From Acidobacteriaceae bacterium (lineage in GTDB: Bacteria; Acidobacteriota; Terriglobia; Terriglobales; Acidobacteriaceae), in NCBI GenBank assembly GCA_025462885.1, contig JAOAPN010000005.1:62001-126000 (forward strand): 64,000 nt of DNA, given 5' to 3'. The notes beneath the pieces were generated by a model, which saw nothing but the letters and a program-made list of their open reading frames with translations, had not been told where the DNA came from and made no database searches. Positions 57,904 to 64,000 of the stretch are shown one piece after another. Each line of letters begins with the position of its first letter. Position 1 is the stretch's first letter. The translations under genes were made by a program, and so were the position numbers.

Positions 57904-59814
57904 TTGTTACGAGTAAACTCTTTCGTCCGTCGTGCATCCAACCCTTCACAAGCGTGTCAGCGATTGCTCATTCTGAACGCAAACTCAGTCATCGGGCCAG
58001 CCTCTTTGGGATCTACAGCTAACTCTCCAATTCAACGTCGGGCTGCCTCCTCACCGCAGATCGCTCTATTGAGACTGGATCGAGCGATCCACGAAAATCC
58101 ATGGCTGGCTTTCTTTGCGCTCTCCGCGGCATACGGTTTTGTCGTAGCTGTTCTCTCCTGGATAAAGCTCCTGTGGCTGGATGAACTGATCACGCTGCAT
58201 ATCGCGCGATTGGGCAGCGTTCATGCGATATGGAATGCCCTGGCACTGGGCGGTGATCCGAATCCCCCGATGACCCACCTCCTGATGATGATGAGCCGCA
58301 ACGTATTCGGCGAGCACGAGTTCGCCTTACGCCTCCCGGCGATTCTGGGCTATTGGATTGGACTGCTGGCCCTGTTCGCGTTCCTGAAGCGGCGCGTCTC
58401 TCCGAACTGGGCACTGGCCGGGACAGTCCTGTCGATGACCATGGGAGCGTTCGAATACAGCTACGAGGCCCGTTCCTACGGGATCTTTTATGGCCTGGCG
58501 ATGCTTGGAGTCTTCTTCTGGAGCGTTGCAGTGGACGGAACTGTAAGCGTAGCCGCGCGGCGGCTCTGTCTCATAGGCATGACTATCACACTGGCTGCGG
58601 GACTCTGCACCAACTACTTTTCCGTATTGGCGTTCCTTCCGATCTGCGGCGGGGAGGCCGTCAGAACATGGCAGCGGCAGCAACGCGGCCATCGCTGGTT
58701 GGGTTTGGATGGCCAGGTGTGGTTCGGGATGGCAATAGCGTCCCTGCCGTTGCTGGCGTTTCGCCCTTTGATTCAACGTTCTATCTCCAAATTTGCTCCG
58801 TATGCCTGGAATAAAGTATCGCTGGATCAGGTAGCGGACTCGTACACCGAGATGGTGGAGATCGTTCTCTTCCCACTGCTCGCACTCTTCGTCTTTGCGG
58901 GCGTCGTAATGGTCCTTGGAAAATTCTGCAGGAAGTGCCGGTCGCGGATGCGGCCGCTCTGGTTGGGGCGTCTTGCTGATGCTCAGACGCAGACCGCGCG
59001 GTGGAGCATCTTTCCAAGGCATGAGTCTACTGCGGCCTTTCTCCTGATGATCTATCCGATTCTTGGTTATTGCATTGCTTCGATTCGAGGCGGAATGCTG
59101 TCTCCCCGCTTCGTTATTCCGGTGTGTTTCGGTTTCGCGATCGTGGGCGTTGCCGCGTGCGTCCGGACGTTCGGGCATATCCGTGAAGCGGCCGTGATCC
59201 TGCTGCTGTGCTGCAGCGCGTGGTTCGCGGCACGCGAGTCCGTAGTCGGCTACCAGTACATGGAGCAAAAGCAGGCGTTCTACAAGGTCATCCGTGCGAT
59301 GCCGGGCGGTGCGTATACCACCGAACCGCTGGTCATCCCTGATCCCCTGATGGCCTTGACCTTCCAGCATTACGCGCCTGAGGCCATGGTGCGGCGCATT
59401 GTTTTTCCGTTGGACTTTCCTGCGGTCCGGCTCTATCGGCGTGAAGACTCCGCGGAAGAGAATCTCTGGGTGGGAAAGGGAAGCTGGTACAACCTGCCTA
59501 TCCTTACTCTCGCTGACTTTCAGCGCTCGGCGGGGCAGTACCTGATTCTGGCGAGCGATGGAAACTGGATGGTGCAGGATCTGATGCGCCACCGCTATCC
59601 GGTTGAGCGACTTGCGATCAATACACGAGCGGGTGCGCTCGGAGGCTTTACTCCTTTAATGCATGGGACGCCGGTATTTTTCTCATCCGTTGGGGACCGG
59701 TTCCTCCACGAAGCGAAATACCAGATTGTGCCTATTCCCTTCAAGTCGGCAAAGAATCTTCCAGAGGCAAAGCTGGGTCCGGAGGATGGGGGACCACCAC
59801 TCGAGAAGAAGTGA
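57904..59814 (+). CDS. GT-C-fold membrane glycosyltransferase-like protein (ArnT/PMT_2 type)
   Basis: A 636-residue integral membrane protein with about ten or more helices. The first periplasmic loop carries WLDELITLHIARLG, matching the acidic DE motif of GT-C transferases that use lipid-linked sugar donors, and further on HEFALRLPAILGYWIGLLAL resembles the PMT_2 pattern. The C-terminal 180 residues are soluble. The acceptor is unknown. The TTG start at 57904 (with GAGG just upstream) is uncertain because the first 60 residues are not family-like. No glycan gene cluster surrounds it. Confidence 0.75.
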   Translation: MLRVNSFVRRASNPSQACQRLLILNANSVIGPASLGSTANSPIQRRAASSPQIALLRLDRAIHENPWLAFFALSAAYGFVVAVLSWIKLLWLDELITLHIARLGSVHAIWNALALGGDPNPPMTHLLMMMSRNVFGEHEFALRLPAILGYWIGLLALFAFLKRRVSPNWALAGTVLSMTMGAFEYSYEARSYGIFYGLAMLGVFFWSVAVDGTVSVAARRLCLIGMTITLAAGLCTNYFSVLAFLPICGGEAVRTWQRQQRGHRWLGLDGQVWFGMAIASLPLLAFRPLIQRSISKFAPYAWNKVSLDQVADSYTEMVEIVLFPLLALFVFAGVVMVLGKFCRKCRSRMRPLWLGRLADAQTQTARWSIFPRHESTAAFLLMIYPILGYCIASIRGGMLSPRFVIPVCFGFAIVGVAACVRTFGHIREAAVILLLCCSAWFAARESVVGYQYMEQKQAFYKVIRAMPGGAYTTEPLVIPDPLMALTFQHYAPEAMVRRIVFPLDFPAVRLYRREDSAEENLWVGKGSWYNLPILTLADFQRSAGQYLILASDGNWMVQDLMRHRYPVERLAINTRAGALGGFTPLMHGTPVFFSSVGDRFLHEAKYQIVPIPFKSAKNLPEAKLGPEDGGPPLEKK

Positions 59815-59837
59815 TCTTCCGATCGCAGAAATGAAAA

Positions 59838-59859
59838 GACCCCGTTTTCGCCGGGGCCT
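59838..59859. terminator. Probable bidirectional terminator
   Basis: CCCCG (59840-59844) pairs with CGGGG (59852-59856), extended by two pairs beyond an A-C mismatch. T-rich flanks occur on both strands. It lies between the convergent GT-C and aroDE genes. Confidence 0.6.
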
Positions 59860-59895
59860 CTTCGTTCATAGCTGGCTACCGAAGCGGCCAGGTAA

Positions 59896-61647
59896 TTACT
59901 TCTTCTTCTTCGCCTTGGTAGGAACAGCCTTTGCAGGTGCTACTTTTACGGCGGCTTTGGAATTGGAATTGGAAGCTGCCGGCTTGGCTGCAACCTTGGC
60001 AGCAACGGGCTTCGGAACACTCTGCTCCGCAGCGGCAGGTTTCGCGACCGGTTTAGCCTCCGCCTTTGATTTCTGATCGGCCTTGGGGCTTGTCTCGCCG
60101 CCTGCTTCGGCCTGCTGGCGCAGAGCGTGGATCACGACGCGCAGCATCTCTTCCTCGGGGGCTGGCTTGCCGGTGAAGATCTCGAACTGGCGAGCGCCCT
60201 GCTGCACAAACATCTCGATCCCGGTAATGATGGGGATATTCTGCTGACGGGCCATACGAAGCAGCGGAGTTTCAAGTGGGTTGTAGACGAGATCGAATAC
60301 CAGTTTGGTGTTCAGGTCCTTGGCTTCTAGCATCTGTGGCGCTTTGTTGCCGGCCATGCCGATGGGGGTGGCGTTGATGATGACGTCGAAGGCAGTCTTG
60401 GCGACGGCTTCTTTCTTGATGGTCTTGGCCCCGGACTGGCGGGCGAGCTTCTGGGCGGTCTCAGGTGTGCGATTGAGGATGAAGACCTCGGCCCCCTTGT
60501 CACGACAACCGAAGACAGCAGCGCGCGCCGCTCCACCGGCACCGAGGACGAGAACCTTGGCCCCGCGCAGGGAGAGACGTTTCTCGATCGGGATCGTGAT
60601 GCCGGCGACGTCCGTATTGAATCCGTAGAGTTTTCCCTCCTGGCGGAGGACGGTGTTGCAGGCTCCGATCTTCGCGGAGAGGGGATCGGTGCGTTCGAGG
60701 TGCGCCATGATCTCCTGCTTGAAGGGCATGGTGACGGAGAGTCCCTGGATCGGGATCTCCTGAACCAACTTGAGCAGGTCGGTGATCTTGGTAGCCTGCA
60801 GCGCGAGGTAGACGGCGTTAACCGTCTCGCGCCGGAAGGCGGTGTTCATCATGATCGGCGACAGGGAAGAACGGATGGGATTGCCGACGACTCCGTAGAC
60901 CTTGGTCGAGGCGTCCACCTGATCGATCCGGTAGGTCTCAATCAGGGTACGGGCGGCGATCTGGCCGGGGCCGGTCTCTTCGCCCTGAGTGGCGGCAGCG
61001 AAGGTGAAGGCGGAACCTGCGCGAACACCAAGGACGCGGGAGATGATCCCCGCGTCGCCCATGCAGATGGCGATGATATTGGTGTGGTGGTCCATGCGCT
61101 CCAGAAAGCGCATGAGGGTGACGTTATCCGTCAATGACTTAGCGGTTGGGACGATCTTATAGAAATCAGGCGCGAAGGGATGGATGCGGTTGTAGACGGC
61201 GTCCAGATCCTTGGTTGCGGCGAAGTCGTGGTAGCTGATGATGAGCGCGATGCCGGTGTCGCGGAGTTTCTGAAGGTCTGCCGGTTTGACGGCTTCCGCC
61301 GACTCGATCTCGATATCGGCGATCTGGAAGCCGGCATGAGAGGCTCCGGTCAGAATCTCGAGCTGGGCGTTGAGCGCGCCGGTAAATTTCCCGCCGTTGG
61401 CGGTGCGGCGGCAGGTCGCGATCGCGGTGACGGCCGTATTGTCGGCCAGGAACTGCTTCAAGACTGGCAGCGCAAGAAGCGGTTTGTCGAGGTAATCGAG
61501 CCGAAATTCGAGGAAGGGAGTCTCTTTAAAGACAGCGTTAGCCTTCTCGAGCATCTCTGCGGGGGTGTGGCCGATGATGGCAACACATACTTTGCCGATG
61601 CGAGGACGGAGCGACTGGGGGACAACTGTGGGCACGTTCGTTCTCAT
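59896..61647 (-). CDS. aroDE: Bifunctional 3-dehydroquinate dehydratase / shikimate dehydrogenase
   Basis: A 583-residue fusion catalysing two successive shikimate-pathway steps. The N-terminal type I dehydroquinase (about 15-235) has the active-site His in ISYHDF and the Schiff-base Lys in FYKIVPTAK. The C-terminal AroE part (about 245-510) has NPIRSSLSPIMMN, SVTMPFK and the NADP motif GAGGAARAA. The last 75 residues are Lys/Ala/Pro rich, ending KAKKKK, with no domain. This domain order is known from plants, Chlamydiae and some Acidobacteria. Confidence 0.94.
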   Translation of the reverse strand: MRTNVPTVVPQSLRPRIGKVCVAIIGHTPAEMLEKANAVFKETPFLEFRLDYLDKPLLALPVLKQFLADNTAVTAIATCRRTANGGKFTGALNAQLEILTGASHAGFQIADIEIESAEAVKPADLQKLRDTGIALIISYHDFAATKDLDAVYNRIHPFAPDFYKIVPTAKSLTDNVTLMRFLERMDHHTNIIAICMGDAGIISRVLGVRAGSAFTFAAATQGEETGPGQIAARTLIETYRIDQVDASTKVYGVVGNPIRSSLSPIMMNTAFRRETVNAVYLALQATKITDLLKLVQEIPIQGLSVTMPFKQEIMAHLERTDPLSAKIGACNTVLRQEGKLYGFNTDVAGITIPIEKRLSLRGAKVLVLGAGGAARAAVFGCRDKGAEVFILNRTPETAQKLARQSGAKTIKKEAVAKTAFDVIINATPIGMAGNKAPQMLEAKDLNTKLVFDLVYNPLETPLLRMARQQNIPIITGIEMFVQQGARQFEIFTGKPAPEEEMLRVVIHALRQQAEAGGETSPKADQKSKAEAKPVAKPAAAEQSVPKPVAAKVAAKPAASNSNSKAAVKVAPAKAVPTKAKKKK

Positions 61648-61983
61648 GAGTACAATCGCGGTATAGTACAGACCCGCCGGTTAGGGTTCAAGCCCCTGAA
61701 TATCGATAGCGGGCGTGCCGGTTGGTTCCGGCGCAGGGCCCATGATGCTCCAGTATTCGATGCGGCGACTGAGGCCAAAGCACCTGATACTAGACTCGTA
61801 AACATGCTGAAACGTTAGGGCTGTGGGTAAAATCTGTTGTTCGTGCGGCCCGTCAGTACAGCGAGTACGCGCCATTATCGCAGATCGTTCCGGCCTGAAA
61901 CGGGTTGGAACGAAGAAAACCTATGGATTTCTGTTTTTTGATTGGATTCCACGTCCTTTAGGGGCGAAGTAGAGGTGAATTTG
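61648..61983. other. Divergent intergenic region with no clear gene
   Basis: This is 336 bp between aroDE (minus) and pgeF (plus). A 64-codon minus-strand frame (61681-61875) ending 33 bp before aroDE is open but has no recognisable domain, and such frames are frequent by chance at this GC content. I see no clear promoter or RNA structure. Confidence 0.35.
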
Positions 61984-62826
61984 ATGGTGCAGCGCAAAAA
62001 GTTCGAGACAACAGGGCAGGACGTGGTTCAAGTACCGGAGTGGAAGCAATATGGATGGCTTCGGCATGGGTTCAGCACGCGCGCTGGGGGAGTTTCTACG
62101 GTTTACTTGGTTTCCACGGGTGGGGGAGAGCTGAATCTGGGGTGGACCCGGGAGGACGATCCGGCGATGGTGGCGGAAAACCGGCGCAGGATCGTCGCGG
62201 AGATGGGAGACGACCTCCGACTCGTAACGGTGCGGCAGGTGCACGGGGCGTCGGTACGCGCGGTGGGGGAGGAAGCTTTTCAGGGAGGACTGGAGACTGC
62301 GGAGGGGAAGGCGGTTCTGGAGGGTGATGGTTTGATGACTCGAACCCCCGGAGTTTTGTTGGGAATCCAGACGGCGGACTGCGTCCCGGTGCTGGTGGTG
62401 GACGTGCGACAGAGGGTGGTCGCGGCGCTCCATGCAGGGTGGCGAGGGACGGTCGCGCGGATTGTGGAGGAGGGTGTTGCGGTGATGTGTTCAGAGTACG
62501 GGTCGCTGCCAGAGGACCTGGTGGGTGCGGTAGGTCCGAGCATCGGGGCTTGCTGTTACGGAGTGGGAGACGAGGTTCGCGGAAAGTTTGAGAGTGCCTT
62601 TGGGTATGCGGATAAGTTGTTTGGAGGAGACTCGGGACTGCACCTTGATCTTTGGGAGGCGAATCGGCGGCAGTTGTTTGCTGCAGGATTATTGGAGGAG
62701 AAGATCACTGTGGTGGGAGAATGTACGGCCTGCGCCCGAAACGGAGATGGAGGGCGAAGGTATTTTTCACACCGGGACGAGAAGGGGTTCGCCGGAAGAA
62801 TGTTGAGCGTGGTGGGAGTGGTTTGA
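61984..62826 (+). CDS. pgeF: Peptidoglycan editing factor PgeF (laccase-domain, YfiH family)
   Basis: A 280-residue cytosolic protein of the DUF152/multicopper-polyphenol-oxidase-like family; E. coli YfiH corrects misincorporated L-Ser in peptidoglycan precursors. The zinc-site motifs are VRQVHGASV (His), GPSIGACCYGVG (Cys) and HAGWRGTV (His). The start at 61984 is preceded by AGAGGTG with six-base spacing; an in-frame TTG at 61942 is less supported. Confidence 0.9.
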   Translation: MVQRKKFETTGQDVVQVPEWKQYGWLRHGFSTRAGGVSTVYLVSTGGGELNLGWTREDDPAMVAENRRRIVAEMGDDLRLVTVRQVHGASVRAVGEEAFQGGLETAEGKAVLEGDGLMTRTPGVLLGIQTADCVPVLVVDVRQRVVAALHAGWRGTVARIVEEGVAVMCSEYGSLPEDLVGAVGPSIGACCYGVGDEVRGKFESAFGYADKLFGGDSGLHLDLWEANRRQLFAAGLLEEKITVVGECTACARNGDGGRRYFSHRDEKGFAGRMLSVVGVV

Positions 62827-62842
62827 CATCTGGAAGCGCGAA

Positions 62843-63794
62843 CTAGCGTCGGTGGACGTGTTTGAGTGGTCCGGCGGGCAGGGCAGGCGGCGTGCGGTGG
62901 GGCCACAGCCGGTGCGGGATAAGGTAGGTGAATCCTCCAAAGGTCTGCCAGGCGGTGGAGGTGGATGTCAGGCCGTGGTCGAAGCCGACGTCGAGGATCA
63001 GGTTGGGGCGGACCGCGTAGCCGAGGGTCCAGAGTGTCCCGACTGCATTGCTGCGTTGGTTGGGAGAGCCGTGGATCGTCGTTGTGACGAGGGGTTGGGT
63101 AAAGTGCCAAAGCTCTCCCGTAATCTCCAGCCTGTCGTGCAGGGCTTCGGAAAAGAGGTCGTGCGTAACGGAGAGAGTCTGGCCGTACTGCGCGCGGCGC
63201 ACAGGGTCGGCGGTCTGCTCGTTGAGGACGAAGTTGCTGTCGTAGTGAAACTCCCCCACGTCTCCGCTGATCAGAACAAGGGCTGACTGGTTGAAGCTGC
63301 CGATGTCGAGGTCGGGTGCTGTACCGGTGCGGACGCGATGAACGTACCCAACCGGGAGTGTGGGAACGAGGCCGGCTTCCTTAATAAGGAGTGCCTGAAC
63401 GCCAAGTTGGAGGTCGCCTGGGTCGCGTGTCGAATAAGCCGGGCCTGCCGTCGGGCGAGTGGTTCGCCTGCAGGAAGCCTTGTTCAAGCTGGATATAGCC
63501 GACAGGTGGGATGTGGGCCGGACTCGTAACAGTTGGGCGAGCCGGATTGGCTTCGGGGATTTGGACGGAGTCGGGTTTGGCGGTGGACTCGGCGTTGTCT
63601 GCCTCAACCGCAGTTACCCTTGCAGGATTGGGTGGAGTGCTTTTGGGGGATTGGGCGAAGCTCTGGATGGAGAGGCAAGCGAGGTACGTGATCGCAAGAA
63701 AGCTACGGCTCGCTCCACTGGGGGAGCGAACCTTGCTGAAATTTGACTGGGAGGGAGGGACGCGAGTTCGGGTAGTGCTCTTCAGGGAGGACAT
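62843..63794 (-). pseudogene. Broken outer-membrane transporter-like gene
   Basis: The first frame (63794 to about 63455) encodes a signal peptide (SFLAITYLACLSIQSFAQS) and VGYIQLEQGFLQANHSPDG. The continuation GDLQLGVQALLIKEAG...PTLPVGYVHRV, HYDSNFVLNEQ and the C-terminal beta strands are in another frame from about 63470 to 62843. The two parts are consistent with one exported beta-barrel protein. The join is immediate, so a segment of the barrel seems to be deleted as well as the frame shifted. A long stop-free second frame shows recent decay. It starts 4 bp after the HU/IHF stop. Confidence 0.7.
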
Positions 63795-63797
63795 CGA

Positions 63798-64000
63798 CTA
63801 CATAGCTGGGGGGTGATGGGGATCCACTTCAGCAGCAGCCTTCGGGGTAGCTTTGATTCCGGAGGGGTTAACAGAGTCACGCAACTCTTTGCTGGGTTTG
63901 AAGAAGGGAACGCGTTTGGCCGGTACATCCACCTTCTCGCCGGTCTTCGGGTTGCGGCCGATGCGGGCGTTGCGCTGCCGGGTACGGAAGCTGCCAAAGC
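63798..64000 (-). CDS. HU/IHF-family DNA-binding protein, 3' part only
   Basis: The window edge cuts the gene; 67 codons (including the stop) are visible. [20 protein letters not shown], with [20 protein letters not shown], is the C-terminal DNA-binding arm and helix of HU/IHF, including the intercalating proline (RNPKTGE). About 20 extra residues follow the usual end ([20 protein letters not shown]). The sequence fits IHF slightly better than HU, but the N-terminus is needed to decide. Confidence 0.9.
   Translation of the reverse strand, partial: FGSFRTRQRNARIGRNPKTGEKVDVPAKRVPFFKPSKELRDSVNPSGIKATPKAAAEVDPHHPPAM

Noticed and set aside
58327..59592. 421-codon minus-strand frame opposite the GT-C protein
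   Set aside because: Arg/Gln/Pro-rich antisense frame; the plus strand encodes clear membrane helices and a GT-C motif.
61675..61710. tRNA-like T arm (AGGG-TTCAAGC-CCCT) before aroDE
   Set aside because: No acceptor, D or anticodon arm can be built around it, and the upstream part would overlap aroDE.

Overview
The window is 64 kb of compact, GC-rich bacterial chromosome, best read as a member of the Acidobacteriota, class Terriglobia (Acidobacteriaceae; Granulicella/Edaphobacter/Terriglobus-like). The support is a TIGR03435-type exported protein (a family greatly expanded in Acidobacteria), an NAD+-I (nadA-motif) riboswitch of a class so far described from Acidobacteria, a fused AroD-AroE enzyme, many secreted peptidases and S15-type hydrolases, and several families of short dispersed palindromic repeats. 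I see no phage, insertion sequence, CRISPR array or rRNA operon; nearly all genes are chromosomal housekeeping or secreted-hydrolase genes.

Layout. 0-9 kb: ispF, an aldo/keto reductase, an S15 hydrolase facing an exported M24 peptidase, fbp with a small overlapping orphan, tRNA-Ala and an M1 peptidase. 9-20 kb: a REPIN-like element, a two-component system (response regulator then kinase), tRNA-Gly, a second S15 hydrolase, a CtpA-like S41 protease, a SurA-like isomerase with a long Ala/Lys tail, a YhaM-like HD exonuclease and a repeat-rich AT-richer spacer. 20-32 kb: an FAD-linked oxidase, aroC, the def-fmt-rsmB translation cluster, a PASTA protein, a CDF metal transporter with a long tail, ubiE, a TIGR03435 protein, aroB and nadB. 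32-39.5 kb: PepSY-like and TerC membrane proteins, a DUF3761-like protein, a tatA-tatC-glutaminyl-cyclase-like operon, then the NAD+ riboswitch controlling nadA and a coupled DUF2203 gene. 39.5-44 kb: a peroxide-defence block (Fur/PerR regulator, katG, ahpC, ahpD) with a symmetrical operator candidate. 44-49 kb: an M28 peptidase, a beta-propeller lipoprotein, an SH3-type lipoprotein with a damaged 5' end and a DegT aminotransferase. 49-58 kb: hfq-hflX, a candidate structured RNA, then the ATP synthase operon b'-b-delta-alpha-gamma-beta-epsilon without subunits a and c. 58-64 kb: a GT-C membrane protein, aroDE, pgeF, a broken outer-membrane transporter gene and the end of an HU/IHF gene.

How the genes fit together. 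NAD synthesis is represented by nadB and riboswitch-controlled nadA. The shikimate pathway is scattered as aroB, aroC and fused aroDE. KatG, AhpC and AhpD sit beside a likely peroxide sensor. The Tat operon carries a secreted glutaminyl-cyclase-like gene overlapping tatC.

The most notable non-coding signals are the two-domain NAD+-I riboswitch, three copies of a 150-178 bp hairpin-rich repeat, a REPIN-like element with compensatory stem changes, and a short GTTGGTAGTTGTGAG repeat found in four intergenic spaces, with a variant inside the nadB reading frame. Another dispersed repeat encodes part of an exported enzyme's N-terminus.
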